Below, piece after piece: positions 15,775 through 25,189 of a stretch of DNA of 64,000 nucleotides. How positions within the stretch are numbered: position 1 is the stretch's first letter; each line of letters opens with the position of its first letter. The stretch spans positions 11,987 through 75,986 of the forward strand of contig CAJTOT010000014.1 of NCBI GenBank assembly GCA_910577935.1, in the 5' to 3' direction. The position numbers and the translations under genes were made by a program. Under the pieces are notes generated by a model, which did not search any database, had not been told where the DNA came from, and worked only from the letters and a program-made list of their open reading frames with translations. Source of the DNA: an uncultured Hungatella sp. (GTDB lineage: Bacteria; Bacillota; Clostridia; Lachnospirales; Lachnospiraceae).

Positions 15775-18423
15775 GTGAAAAAGTACGGCGTTAATGAGTT
15801 GAGAAAGATGTTTTTGGAATTTTTCGAGAGCAAGGGTCATCTGGCCATGAAAAGCTTTTCACTGGTTCCGCACAATGACAACAGCCTTCTGCTGATCAAT
15901 TCCGGCATGGCTCCCTTAAAGCCTTATTTTACAGGGCAGGAGATTCCGCCCAGAAGGCGGGTCACCACATGTCAGAAGTGCATCCGCACCGGCGACATCG
16001 AGAATATCGGCAAGACTGCCCGCCACGGAACCTTTTTTGAGATGCTGGGGAACTTCTCCTTCGGGGACTATTTTAAGACGGAGGCCATCCACTGGTCCTG
16101 GGAGTTTCTGACGGAGGTTGTGGGCCTTGAGGCGGACCGCCTGTATCCGTCTGTGTATCTGGAGGATGACGAGGCGTATAATATCTGGAACAAGGAGATG
16201 GGAATCCCGGCGGAGAGGATTTTCCGATTCGGAAAAGAGGACAACTTCTGGGAGCACGGGGCAGGCCCCTGCGGTCCATGTTCCGAGATCTACTATGACA
16301 GAGGGGAGAAATACGGCTGCGGAAAGCCGGGGTGCACCGTGGGGTGCGAGTGCGACCGCTACATCGAGGTGTGGAACAACGTGTTCACCCAGTTTGAGAA
16401 CGACGGCCACGGCAATTATACGGAGCTGAAGCAGAAGAACATCGATACAGGCATGGGGCTGGAGCGTCTGGCAGTCGTGGTGCAGGATGTGGATTCCCTG
16501 TTTACGGTGGACACCAACAAGGCCCTTCTGGACCAGGTGTGCGCCATGGCCCGCACCCAGTACCAGGAGGACGAGAAAAAAGACGTGTCCCTGCGGATTA
16601 TCGCGGACCATGTAAAATCCTGTACATTTATGATCTCCGACGGCATTATGCCTTCCAACGAGGGCAGAGGATATGTGCTGCGCCGTCTCCTGCGCCGGGC
16701 AGCCCGCCACGGAAGGCTTCTGGGAATTGAGGGGAGATTTCTGGCTGAGTTGAGCAAGACGGTCATCGCCCTGTCTAAAGACGGATATCCGGAGCTGGAA
16801 GAGAAGCAGGTCATGATCCTGAAGGTGCTCAGCGAGGAGGAAGAAAAGTTCAACAAGACCATCGATCAGGGGCTGTCCATACTAAATGACATGGAACAGG
16901 CCATGGCCGCCGCCGGGGAGTCGGTTCTGTCAGGCGCCGATGCGTTTAAGCTGTACGACACCTACGGGTTCCCGCTGGATCTCACCATCGAGATTCTGGA
17001 GGAGCGGGAGCTTAAGGTGGACGAGGAAGGCTTCCAGGCTGCCATGAAGGAGCAGAGGGAGAAGGCCCGCAAGGCCCGCAGGACTACCAACTACATGGGA
17101 GCCGATGTGACCGTGTATCAGTCTATCCCGGCCCACATAACCTCCAAGTTTGTGGGGTACGACAGGCTTGTACATGATTCGGTCATCTCGGTTCTCACCA
17201 CGGAGACGGAGATCGTGGAGGCTCTCACTGACGGCCAGACAGGAACCGTCATTGTGGACGAGACTCCTTTCTACGGCACCATGGGCGGCCAGCAGGCCGA
17301 TGTGGGAGTTATCTTCTGCCAGGGCGGAAGATTCCAGGTGGAGGACACCATCCATCTCCAGGGCGGCAAGATCGGCCATGTGGGCAGGATGACGGAGGGC
17401 ATGCTGACTGCCGGCGGCAAGGTGACGCTCAGGGTCTGTGAGAAGAACCGGCTGTCCACAGGCAGGAACCACAGCGCCACCCACCTGCTGCAGAAGGCCC
17501 TGCGCACGGTTCTGGGAGATCACGTGGAGCAGGCCGGCTCCTACGTGGACGCAGGCCGCCTGCGCTTCGACTTCACCCATTTCTCCGCCATGACTCCCCA
17601 GGAGTTAAAGAAGGTGGAGGACTTGGTCAACGGGAAGATCAGAGAGGACTTGGCCGTGGTCACCCAGGAGATGTCCCTGGACGAGGCGAGAAAGTCAGGG
17701 GCCATGGCGCTGTTCGGCGAAAAATACGGCGAGGTGGTCCGGGTTGTAAAGATGGGGGACTTCTCCGTGGAGCTGTGCGGAGGAACCCATGTGAAGGATA
17801 CGGGGGCGATCACCGCCTTCAAGATCCTGTCCGAGACGGGAATCGCCGCCGGCGTCAGGAGGATTGAGGCCCTCACCGGAGAAGGGCTGATGGCATACTA
17901 TGAGGAGGCGGAGAGACAGCTTCACGAGGCGGTGAAGGCTGCCAAGACCACGCCGGCGGAGCTGACCCACAGGATTGAGACTCTCCTGGGAGAGATCAAA
18001 GCCCTGAGCGCCGAGAATGAGAAGTTAAAGAGCAGGATGGCCAACAGCGCCATAGGCGATGTCATGAGCCAGGTAGTGGAGATAGAGGGCGTCAAGGTGC
18101 TGGCTGCCAAGGTGGCGGACGTGGACATGAACGGTCTGAGAAACCTGGGAGACCAGCTGAAGGAAAAGATGGGACAGGGCGTTATCGTCATCGCGTCGGC
18201 CCAGGGCGGAAAGGTGAACCTTATGGCCACGGCCACAGAGGGAGCCCAGGAGGCAGGCGCCCACGCGGGGAATCTCATCAAGGCCATCGCCGGGCTTGTG
18301 GGCGGCGGCGGCGGCGGCCGGCCGGGCATGGCCCAGGCAGGCGGCAAGAACCCGGCAGGCATCGACCAGGCTCTGGCCAAGGTGGCGGAGGTAGTCCGGT
18401 GCCAGGTGCAGAAACAGCTATAG
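15775..18423 (+). CDS. alaS: Alanyl-tRNA synthetase
   Basis: Charges tRNA-Ala. At 882 residues it has all the usual parts: the class-II catalytic core (motifs around GNFSFGDYFK and the cysteine-rich insert CGKPGCTVGCECDR), an editing domain with zinc ligands H566, H570, C668 and H672 (HSATH and CGGTH), and a C-terminal DHHA1 domain ending in the Gly-rich GGGGGGRPGMAQAGG region. The start is GTG, with GGAGG 8 nt before. It is followed not by a simple terminator but by a nested inverted-repeat element. Confidence 0.97.
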   Translation: MKKYGVNELRKMFLEFFESKGHLAMKSFSLVPHNDNSLLLINSGMAPLKPYFTGQEIPPRRRVTTCQKCIRTGDIENIGKTARHGTFFEMLGNFSFGDYFKTEAIHWSWEFLTEVVGLEADRLYPSVYLEDDEAYNIWNKEMGIPAERIFRFGKEDNFWEHGAGPCGPCSEIYYDRGEKYGCGKPGCTVGCECDRYIEVWNNVFTQFENDGHGNYTELKQKNIDTGMGLERLAVVVQDVDSLFTVDTNKALLDQVCAMARTQYQEDEKKDVSLRIIADHVKSCTFMISDGIMPSNEGRGYVLRRLLRRAARHGRLLGIEGRFLAELSKTVIALSKDGYPELEEKQVMILKVLSEEEEKFNKTIDQGLSILNDMEQAMAAAGESVLSGADAFKLYDTYGFPLDLTIEILEERELKVDEEGFQAAMKEQREKARKARRTTNYMGADVTVYQSIPAHITSKFVGYDRLVHDSVISVLTTETEIVEALTDGQTGTVIVDETPFYGTMGGQQADVGVIFCQGGRFQVEDTIHLQGGKIGHVGRMTEGMLTAGGKVTLRVCEKNRLSTGRNHSATHLLQKALRTVLGDHVEQAGSYVDAGRLRFDFTHFSAMTPQELKKVEDLVNGKIREDLAVVTQEMSLDEARKSGAMALFGEKYGEVVRVVKMGDFSVELCGGTHVKDTGAITAFKILSETGIAAGVRRIEALTGEGLMAYYEEAERQLHEAVKAAKTTPAELTHRIETLLGEIKALSAENEKLKSRMANSAIGDVMSQVVEIEGVKVLAAKVADVDMNGLRNLGDQLKEKMGQGVIVIASAQGGKVNLMATATEGAQEAGAHAGNLIKAIAGLVGGGGGGRPGMAQAGGKNPAGIDQALAKVAEVVRCQVQKQL

Positions 18424-18427
18424 AAAC

Positions 18428-18561
18428 GTTACTGTTCACATGGGTTCACAGCAACCAGCAAAAATCCATGAAAATCGCCTGCGGCGATGAGATTTTTGCC
18501 TGCCCGCCCAGGTTATCATACGGTCAGCGCAGCCAGTGCGCAGACCTGCCTGAACAGTAAC
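18428..18561. repeat. 134-bp nested inverted-repeat (MITE-like) element
   Basis: The ends are perfect 11-bp inverted copies: GTTACTGTTCA (18428-18438) and TGAACAGTAAC (18551-18561). Inside is a hairpin of GCAAAAAT/ATTTTTGC (18458-18465, 18492-18499) enclosing ATCGCC-TGC-GGCGAT, and a second of GGTCAGCGC/GCGCAGACC. The same end sequence recurs at 7179-7190 and, in altered form, at 44883-44947, so this looks like a dispersed repeat rather than a one-off terminator. No ORF is present. Confidence 0.6.
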
Positions 18562-18602
18562 ACAGAAACAGCGACAAAAATTGGAAAATTTGAAAAAACC
18601 TG

Positions 18603-18630
18603 TTGACGTACGAATAATTTATGATATAAT
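18603..18630 (+). promoter_or_regulatory. Sigma-A promoter of rpsU
   Basis: TTGACG (18603-18608), a 16-nt spacer and TATAAT (18625-18630) preceded by an extended -10 TG, 76 nt before the rpsU start. Confidence 0.7.
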
Positions 18631-18706
18631 CATACCAGTGCTATAAAATACCCAAACAGTTGTATTATGCACAAGTACACAACTGGAGGGAGGTTAGGTG
18701 TGAGCT

Positions 18707-18883
18707 ATGTCGAACGTTATTGTTAAAGATAATGAATCGTTAGACAGCGCTTTACGCAGATTCAAAAGAAACTGCGCAAAGGCTGGTATTCAGCAGGAGA
18801 TTCGTAAGAGAGAACATTACGAGAAGCCCAGCGTAAGACGCAAGAAGAAGTCTGAAGCTGCGAGAAAGCGTAAGTTTAACTAA
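18707..18883 (+). CDS. rpsU: 30S ribosomal protein S21
   Basis: A 58-residue basic ribosomal protein. It starts MSNVIVKDNESLDSALRRFK and ends in a Lys/Arg-rich helix (KPSVRRKKKSEAARKRKFN), both characteristic of S21. A GGAGGGAGG tract lies 13-22 nt upstream, rather far from the ATG. It forms its own unit between a good promoter and a strong terminator. Its placement before yqfC/yqfD/phoH is the usual Firmicutes order. Confidence 0.97.
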   Translation: MSNVIVKDNESLDSALRRFKRNCAKAGIQQEIRKREHYEKPSVRRKKKSEAARKRKFN

Positions 18884-18897
18884 GCTGGAAGAAACAG

Positions 18898-18929
18898 AAG
18901 TCCTCAGTCGCAAGATTGAGGACTTTTTT
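18898..18929 (+). terminator. Intrinsic terminator of rpsU
   Basis: A 12-bp stem (18898-18909 with 18914-18925, one G-U), a GCAA tetraloop and T6: an almost ideal rho-independent terminator. Confidence 0.92.
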
Positions 18930-18985
18930 CTGTACTTAAGTCATAGATTGATAATAATTATATGGCATTAAGAGGTTTTTGACTG

Positions 18986-19249
18986 ATGCAGGTATTTTCG
19001 CGGGCGGCATCATTTCTCAATATACCCCAGGACGTGATACCCGGAGAGCCGGTGATCACGGTCACGGGACGGCGGAATGTGTACATAGAAAATTATAACC
19101 GGATTATCAGCTTTGTAGACAACGAGATTAAACTCCAGGCAAAAACCTGCAGGGTTGTGGTCAGGGGAAAGCGGCTGGAGATCGAGTATTACACAGGGGA
19201 CGATATTCTCATCACCGGGCTGATTCACGCCGTTATGACGGAGAGCTGA
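18986..19249 (+). CDS. yqfC: Sporulation protein YqfC (YabP/YqfC family)
   Basis: An 87-residue protein. It matches the YabP/YqfC family through PGEPVITVTGRRNVYIENYNRI and ISFVDNEIKLQ.CRVVVRGKRLEIEYYTGDDILITG. In Bacillus, yqfC is transcribed under sigma-E and paired with yqfD, as here. No classical ribosome site is obvious (AAGAGG about 8 nt before the ATG). A sigma-E promoter is expected upstream, but I could not fit both boxes. Confidence 0.85.
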   Translation: MQVFSRAASFLNIPQDVIPGEPVITVTGRRNVYIENYNRIISFVDNEIKLQAKTCRVVVRGKRLEIEYYTGDDILITGLIHAVMTES

Positions 19250-19361
19250 CTTAAACTTTCCAGGCCTGCGCCGGAGGTCCGTGTTTGGGCCTGTGTTGTC
19301 TTGGGGTTTCGGCTCTTGTCTCCGGGAGCGGTTTTGCCGGCGGCGGGGCAGGAGATCAGAA

Positions 19362-20624
19362 ATGCAGAAGATCAGAAATGAAGGGGTGATGGCTTTGAAG
19401 ACTGGAATCTGCCGGTGGGCCGGAGGGTATGTGCGCCTTTGCGTCAGCGGATGCTCGGCGGAGCGTTTTTTTAACCTGTGCAAAAGCGCCCGGCTGAATT
19501 ACTGGAAGGTGAGCAGGCAGAGGGAGGGCTGCTATTTTTATATGTCCCTGGAAGATTTTTTCAGGCTCAGGCCTCTGCTGAGAAAATCCCATATGTCCAT
19601 GAGGGTTATTTCCCGCGCAGGCCTGCCTTTTGTGCTGCGGCAGAACCGGAAGAGAGCGGCGCTGGGGGCGGCAGTCCTTTCTTTTTTTGTGCTTCTCTAT
19701 ATGATGTCCCTGTTTATATGGAATATCTCCTTTGACGGAAACTACCGCTATACCAGGGAGACGCTTCTGGGCTTTCTGGAGGAGCAGGGAATCAGATACG
19801 GGATGATGAAGTACAAGATTTCCTGTGAGGAGCTGGAAGAAAGCATACGGACCAGATTTCCGGAGATCACATGGGTGTCTGCCCGTGTATCAGGGACCCG
19901 CCTTCTGGTAAAAATAAAGGAAAACCAGGTTCTGTCTGTCATCCCGGAACAGGACAGCGCGCCCTGCGACATCGCAGCGGATTCTCCCGGAACCATCACG
20001 AGAATGATCGTGAGGCAGGGGAAGTCGTCGGTCCGGGTGGGGGACACGGTGGAGGAAGGGCAGCAGCTGGTGTCGGGACAGCTATCGGTTCTCAACGATG
20101 CGGGGGAGGCAGTGCGCACCGCCTATGTGCATGCGGATGCGGATATCTATGCCAGGACTCTCCATGAATACGAGGCGGAATTTCCCCAGTATCAGGTGGT
20201 GGACGTGAAGACAGGGAAAAAGAGACAGGGCTTCGGGGTGGCGGCAGGTTCCTTCCGCCTGAGAGTCCTCCTGCCGGATTTTGAGGAAAATACCTGGAAT
20301 TTCGTCTCTGACACCACCCAGCTTCATCTGTTTGAGGACTTTTATCTGCCTGTCTATGTGGAGAGAATCACCGGCGAGTCCTTCGTGTCCTATGAGCGTC
20401 CCTACACGGATGAGGAGAAGGAACAGGAGGCTCTGAAGGTTCAGGAGCAATATCTTAAAAATTTAATGGAAAAGGGGGTTCAAATTATCGAAAATAATGT
20501 TAAAATACAAGAGTGTGGTGTTTCCTGGAAAGTGGTGGGAACTGCTGTAGGGGAAGAACAGATCGGCGTGAAGCGCTATATTACAGAATTCGAGGAGACG
20601 AGCGAGACCGATGAGCATAATTGA
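19362..20624 (+). CDS. yqfD: Sporulation protein YqfD
   Basis: A 420-residue membrane protein of the YqfD/stage IV sporulation family. An N-terminal cytoplasmic region (WAGGYVRLCVSGCSAERFFNLCKS) is followed by one strong transmembrane helix near residues 105-125 and a long extracytoplasmic part that includes a POTRA/FtsQ-like stretch. The start is set at 19362, where GGAGA lies 6 nt upstream; an earlier in-frame GTG at 19281 has its GGAGG only 2 nt away. The last 14 nt overlap phoH. It probably acts in the mother cell during engulfment or cortex formation; the exact role is unknown. Confidence 0.87.
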   Translation: MQKIRNEGVMALKTGICRWAGGYVRLCVSGCSAERFFNLCKSARLNYWKVSRQREGCYFYMSLEDFFRLRPLLRKSHMSMRVISRAGLPFVLRQNRKRAALGAAVLSFFVLLYMMSLFIWNISFDGNYRYTRETLLGFLEEQGIRYGMMKYKISCEELEESIRTRFPEITWVSARVSGTRLLVKIKENQVLSVIPEQDSAPCDIAADSPGTITRMIVRQGKSSVRVGDTVEEGQQLVSGQLSVLNDAGEAVRTAYVHADADIYARTLHEYEAEFPQYQVVDVKTGKKRQGFGVAAGSFRLRVLLPDFEENTWNFVSDTTQLHLFEDFYLPVYVERITGESFVSYERPYTDEEKEQEALKVQEQYLKNLMEKGVQIIENNVKIQECGVSWKVVGTAVGEEQIGVKRYITEFEETSETDEHN

Positions 20625-21618
20625 GACTATCATAGATATTCCCGCGGAACATGAGCGGAATGTGTGCGGACAGTTTGATCAGTATATTAAAAAGATAGAG
20701 CGGACTCTCCATGTGACCATGGTTGGGAGAGACGGGGCGTTAAAGATCATCGGCCCCGAGGAGATGATCAGAAGGGCCAAGAGCGTCTTCGGCAATCTGG
20801 TGGAGCTGTCCGTCCGGGGCAATACCATCACTCAGCAGAACGTGGATTACGCGCTGGCGCTGTCCTTTGAAGAGAAGGACCACGAGATTCTGGAGATTGA
20901 CAAGGATATTATCTGCCGGACGGTAAACGGAAAGCCGGTGAAGCCCAAGACACTGGGACAGAAGCAGTACGTGGATTCCATCAGACAGAAGATGATCGTC
21001 TTCGGCATAGGCCCGGCGGGAACAGGAAAGACCTATCTTGCCATGGCCATGGCTATCCAGGCCTTTAAGGACGGGGAGGTGGGGAGGATAATCCTGACCC
21101 GTCCCGCCATAGAGGCGGGGGAGAAGCTGGGGTTCCTCCCCGGCGACCTCCAGAGCAAGATCGACCCTTACCTGCGGCCTCTCTACGATGCCCTGTATCA
21201 GATCATGGGGGCGGAGAGCTACCTTCACAATTCGGAGAAGGGCCTCATTGAGGTGGCGCCTCTGGCCTACATGAGGGGAAGGACCCTGGACAACGCCTAC
21301 ATCATTCTAGACGAGGCCCAGAACACCACGCCGGCCCAGATGAAGATGTTTTTGACCCGCATCGGCTTCGGCTCCAAGGTGGTGATCACCGGGGACCAGA
21401 CCCAGAAGGACCTTCCGGGGACAAGCGCCTCGGGGCTGGACACGGCCATAAAGGTGCTGAAGAAGGTGGAGGATATCGGCTTCTGCTATCTGACCAGCAG
21501 CGACGTGGTGCGCCATCCGCTGGTTCAGAAGATCGTCCAGGCATACGACGACTACGAGTCCGGATACGAGAAAGGGGACGGTCAGAAGAGCCGCCGCCAG
21601 AGAGACAGAAAACGGTAG
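20611..21618 (+). CDS. phoH: PhoH-family ATPase (YbeZ type)
   Basis: A 335-residue P-loop ATPase with an N-terminal KH-like RNA-binding region. Walker A is GPAGTGKT (134-141) and Walker B is IILDEAQNTT. It is the usual partner of YbeY in rRNA maturation and ribosome quality control, and ybeY follows after 15 nt. The gene overlaps yqfD by 14 nt, so translation is coupled. The C-terminus ends in a basic tail (KSRRQRDRKR). Confidence 0.93.
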   Translation: MSIIETIIDIPAEHERNVCGQFDQYIKKIERTLHVTMVGRDGALKIIGPEEMIRRAKSVFGNLVELSVRGNTITQQNVDYALALSFEEKDHEILEIDKDIICRTVNGKPVKPKTLGQKQYVDSIRQKMIVFGIGPAGTGKTYLAMAMAIQAFKDGEVGRIILTRPAIEAGEKLGFLPGDLQSKIDPYLRPLYDALYQIMGAESYLHNSEKGLIEVAPLAYMRGRTLDNAYIILDEAQNTTPAQMKMFLTRIGFGSKVVITGDQTQKDLPGTSASGLDTAIKVLKKVEDIGFCYLTSSDVVRHPLVQKIVQAYDDYESGYEKGDGQKSRRQRDRKR

Positions 21619-21633
21619 AGGGGAAGGATACCA

Positions 21634-22131
21634 ATGACGATCAACATAGACTATGAGGCGGAGAAGAAACTGGACCTTCCGTTCAGGGAGATCATAGAAG
21701 ATGTGGTGGACGCTGCCATGGATTACGAGAAGTGTCCTTACGAGGCGGAGGTCAACGTGGTTTTGACAGACAATCCGGGCATCCGCCAGGTGAACCGGGA
21801 ATACAGGGACACAGACAGTCCGACGGATGTCCTGTCGTTTCCCATGCTGGACTATGAAAGCCCCTCTGATTTTGACCATGTGGAGGACATGTTCGCGGAT
21901 TGCTTCAACCCTGAGACAGGGGAGCTGATGCTGGGGGATATTATGATATCCGTGGACAAGGTTGAGGAGCAGGCAGAGAAGTACGGTCATTCTCCCGCCA
22001 GGGAGCTGGCCTTTCTCACGGCCCACAGCATGCTTCACCTCTTCGGGTACGACCACATGGAAGAGGCGGAGCGGCTGGTCATGGAACAAAAACAGAAAGA
22101 GATACTGGAATCCAGGGGGTACAGAAGATGA
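21634..22131 (+). CDS. ybeY: Endoribonuclease / rRNA maturation factor YbeY
   Basis: A 165-residue zinc-dependent RNase involved in 16S rRNA 3'-end processing. The triple-histidine signature HSMLHLFGYDH gives zinc ligands H131, H135 and H141. RDTDSPTDVLSFPM is the other conserved block. It contains an acidic insertion (about residues 74-92), modestly longer than the E. coli form. A GGGAAGG site precedes the ATG. It overlaps the DUF3048 lipoprotein gene by 4 nt. Confidence 0.95.
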   Translation: MTINIDYEAEKKLDLPFREIIEDVVDAAMDYEKCPYEAEVNVVLTDNPGIRQVNREYRDTDSPTDVLSFPMLDYESPSDFDHVEDMFADCFNPETGELMLGDIMISVDKVEEQAEKYGHSPARELAFLTAHSMLHLFGYDHMEEAERLVMEQKQKEILESRGYRR

Positions 22132-23264
22132 AAAAGGCGGTTGTGGCAGTGCTGGCGGCGGTGTGTCTTTTGACAGGGGGATGTCAGAAGAAGGAGGCGG
22201 AGGTGGCCGCCTCACAGGTCTCCTCAGAGACAGAGGAGACGACCACCGTGGTGGAGATCACCACGGCTCCCGAGCCGGAGACGACGCAGGAGGAGACAGA
22301 GGAGTCAAAAGAGGAAGAGCCGGAAGAGCGGGTGGAGGTGGACGGAAAGATAAGAAGCTACCTCACCGGCGAGATGGTGGATGTGGAGAAGGCCGACAGG
22401 AGGCCTCTGGCCATCATGATGAGCAATGACAAGGAGTCTCTTCCCCAGTACGGCATCAACCGGGCGGGGGTGGTGTATGAGGCGCCTGTGGAGGGTTCCA
22501 TGAACCGGTACATGGCGATCATCGAAGACTACGATGATTTGGAACGCATCGGCTCCGTGCGCAGCTGCCGCACCTACTACACCTATTTTGCCAGGGAGTT
22601 CGACGCCATCTATGCCCACTTCGGCCAGAGCACCTTTGCCAAGCCCTATCTTGTGAATGTGGACAACATCAACGGCATTGAGGGTGTGGGGAGCAGCGCG
22701 TTTTACCGCTCCGGCGACAGAAAAGCTCCTCACAACGCCTACGCCAGCTTCGAGAAGATCCAGGCAGCCATAGAGAAACTTGGGTATTCCCAGGAATATG
22801 ACGAAGAGTACCAGGGACACTACCGGTTTGCCAGAAGCGGGGAGGAGATTGTCCTTGAGAACTCTCTGGAAGCGTGGAAGGTTGTCCCGGGTTATATAAT
22901 GAACAAAGCGTATTTTGAGTATAATGAGGAAGACGGATTGTACTACCGGTATCAGTACGGCGGCCCCCACAAGGGAGATGAGGGGCCCATCGCTGTGAAA
23001 AATGTTATCTTCCAGTATTGTTCGGTGGGCAATTACGCTACCACCCAGTATCTGAACATCGACGTTCATACGCCCCAGTATGGATATTACATAACTGGCG
23101 GCAGGGCGATTCCCCTGTCATGGGAGAAAGACGGCCAGTTTGGGGTAACCCATTATTATAATACAGAAAAGGAAGAAATCACGCTGAACAGGGGCAAGAC
23201 ATGGATCTGCATTATTCCCACCCGTGATTTCGACAAGACGGAGATTCATGGAAAAGACGACTAG
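22128..23264 (+). CDS. DUF3048 (YerB-like) lipoprotein
   Basis: A 378-residue exported lipoprotein with a signal peptide ending in lipobox LTGGC (C19). A Thr/Glu-rich linker of about 45 residues follows, then the two DUF3048 subdomains (AIMMSNDKESLPQYGINRAGVVYEAPVEGSMNR is cut here to its key parts: QYGINRA and YEAPVEGS; also GSVRSCRTYY). Bacillus YerB is the family reference and has no firm function. The ATG overlaps the ybeY stop by 4 nt, and its own end overlaps the flippase start by 17 nt. It is probably anchored on the outer face of the membrane. Confidence 0.86.
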   Translation: MKKAVVAVLAAVCLLTGGCQKKEAEVAASQVSSETEETTTVVEITTAPEPETTQEETEESKEEEPEERVEVDGKIRSYLTGEMVDVEKADRRPLAIMMSNDKESLPQYGINRAGVVYEAPVEGSMNRYMAIIEDYDDLERIGSVRSCRTYYTYFAREFDAIYAHFGQSTFAKPYLVNVDNINGIEGVGSSAFYRSGDRKAPHNAYASFEKIQAAIEKLGYSQEYDEEYQGHYRFARSGEEIVLENSLEAWKVVPGYIMNKAYFEYNEEDGLYYRYQYGGPHKGDEGPIAVKNVIFQYCSVGNYATTQYLNIDVHTPQYGYYITGGRAIPLSWEKDGQFGVTHYYNTEKEEITLNRGKTWICIIPTRDFDKTEIHGKDD

Positions 23265-25110
23265 ACCAGCGCGGCGGGGGAATGACGACTTCAGGGACCG
23301 GACAAGATACCGGCAGACAGCCCCATCAGGCCAGAGACCGGGAAGGGCCGGAGGGACCGGTGAGTATGGGAGAGGGCAAAAGGACAGAGTGACAGCCAGA
23401 CCGAGGCAGACAGCCAGGTCCATGGGGGCGGCAGGACAGGCATCCGTCCCCGGCGCTTCTGCACGCAAAAAAAAGAAATCCGGCTCTAACTTTCTGGTGC
23501 AGGGAAGCATTCTCGCCGTCGCCGGGATCATCGTCCGGCTCATCGGCATGGTGTACCGCATCCCGCTGGCCAGAAAGATCGGGGATGTGGGCAACGGGTA
23601 TTACAACGCGGCCTACTCCATCTATTCCATCTTGTTGATCATGTCATCCTACAGCCTTCCCGTGGCCGTGTCCAAGATGGTCTCCGTCAGGCTGGCCAAG
23701 GGACAGTACCGCAACTCTGCCAGGATTTTCCGGGCGGCCCTGTTTTACGCCACCATAGCGGGGCTGGCAGGCTTCTGCGCCCTGTGGTTCGGGGCAGGGC
23801 ATTTCGCGGAAGCGATCTCCATGCCCTTCAGCGTCTACGCCATCAAGGCCCTGGCGCCTACCATCTGGATCATGGCTTATCTGGGAGTGCTCAGGGGATA
23901 TTTTCAGGGGCATTCCACCATGATTCCCACGGCAGTGTCCCAGATATTCGAGCAGGTGGTCAACGCGGTGGTCAGCATCGTGGCGGCTTCGGTATTGTTT
24001 GACATGGGACTGAAATCCAATCTTGTGTTCGGGGGCACGGAGTACTCCTACGCCTTCGGCGCCGCCGGCGGGGCCATCGGGACGGGGGCGGGAGCGCTGA
24101 CAGCCCTGATTCTGTTTTTATTTCTTCTGGCCATGTACCACCCGGTTATGAGAAGGCAGGCGAGAAAGGACCGGGGCAGCAGGCGGGAGGGGTACGGGGA
24201 GATATCCAGGCTGCTGTTTATGACGATTCTGCCCATCATTATAAGCAGCGCGGTGTACAACATCAGCAATGTCATCGACAACGGAATTTACGGGAGCGTT
24301 ATGAAGAGCCTGGGGGAGAGCGAGCAGGAGATCGCTTCCCACTGGGGAGTGTATATGGGGAGATATCATCTGCTTTTCAACATACCTGTGGCCATCGCCA
24401 ACTCCCTGTCCTCGTCCCTGATTCCGTCTCTCTCCAAGGCGGTGGCGGAGAAAAACAGGCGTCAGGTGCTGTCCAGGATTTCCAGCGCAATCCGCTTTTC
24501 CATGATCATCGCGATCCCGTCGGCGGTGGGGCTTACGGTTCTCGCCGGTCCTGTGAGCAATCTGCTGTTTTCCGGCATGGACAACGCCATGCTGATCACA
24601 ATGATGTTCGCGGGCTCGTCGGCGGTGGTGTTCTTCTCCCTGTCCACGGTGACCAACGCCGTGCTCCAGGGAATCAACCGGATGACGGTGCCCATCATCA
24701 ACTCGGCGGTGTCTCTGGTGGTTCATATCGGCGCCCTCTATGTGATGCTCCGGGTATTTCACCTGGAAGTCTACAGCGTGGTGTACGCCAACATTCTGTT
24801 CGCGGCTCTGATGTGCGTGCTCAACGCCGTATCCATAGCCAGGGCGGTGAGATACAGGCAGGAGATCCTGAAGACATTTTTAATTCCTTTCCTCTGCTCT
24901 GTCGTTATGGGAGGGGCAGCGCGGGGAACTTATGAGGTGTGTTTCAAGGCTCTGGGCAATGGGTTCAGCACGGGGGCGGCCATTCTGGTGGCGGTTGCCG
25001 TGTACTTTGTGCTGTTAATCAGGCTCAAGGGCGTGGACGCCCAGGAGCTCCGGAAAATGCCCGGCGGGACCAGGCTGCTGGGACTGGCCAGGAAACTGCG
25101 CCTGATGTGA
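23248..25110 (+). CDS. spoVB: SpoVB/MurJ-like polysaccharide flippase with a basic N-terminal extension
   Basis: A 620-residue MOP-superfamily membrane protein with about 14 hydrophobic helices starting near residue 85 (FLVQGSILAVAGIIVRLIGM, IYSILLIMSSYSLPVAVSKM, GVLRGYFQGHSTMIPTAVSQ). The latter two match SpoVB/oligosaccharide flippases that move lipid-linked cortex precursors. Before them is an Arg/Gly/Pro-rich tail of about 80 residues that is probably disordered and cytoplasmic. I place the start at ATG 23248 (GGAG 5 nt upstream); GTG 23224 is in frame too. It overlaps the DUF3048 gene. SpoVB is the best fit, but MurJ-like housekeeping function is possible. Confidence 0.8.
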   Translation: MEKTTRPARRGNDDFRDRTRYRQTAPSGQRPGRAGGTGEYGRGQKDRVTARPRQTARSMGAAGQASVPGASARKKKKSGSNFLVQGSILAVAGIIVRLIGMVYRIPLARKIGDVGNGYYNAAYSIYSILLIMSSYSLPVAVSKMVSVRLAKGQYRNSARIFRAALFYATIAGLAGFCALWFGAGHFAEAISMPFSVYAIKALAPTIWIMAYLGVLRGYFQGHSTMIPTAVSQIFEQVVNAVVSIVAASVLFDMGLKSNLVFGGTEYSYAFGAAGGAIGTGAGALTALILFLFLLAMYHPVMRRQARKDRGSRREGYGEISRLLFMTILPIIISSAVYNISNVIDNGIYGSVMKSLGESEQEIASHWGVYMGRYHLLFNIPVAIANSLSSSLIPSLSKAVAEKNRRQVLSRISSAIRFSMIIAIPSAVGLTVLAGPVSNLLFSGMDNAMLITMMFAGSSAVVFFSLSTVTNAVLQGINRMTVPIINSAVSLVVHIGALYVMLRVFHLEVYSVVYANILFAALMCVLNAVSIARAVRYRQEILKTFLIPFLCSVVMGGAARGTYEVCFKALGNGFSTGAAILVAVAVYFVLLIRLKGVDAQELRKMPGGTRLLGLARKLRLM

Positions 25111-25189
25111 CTGTATGCGGACAGAACCAAGGTTCTGTTGTAAAATAGAGCCCGTAAGTCGGGAAGAGCATGATTGGGAGGATATGAAC

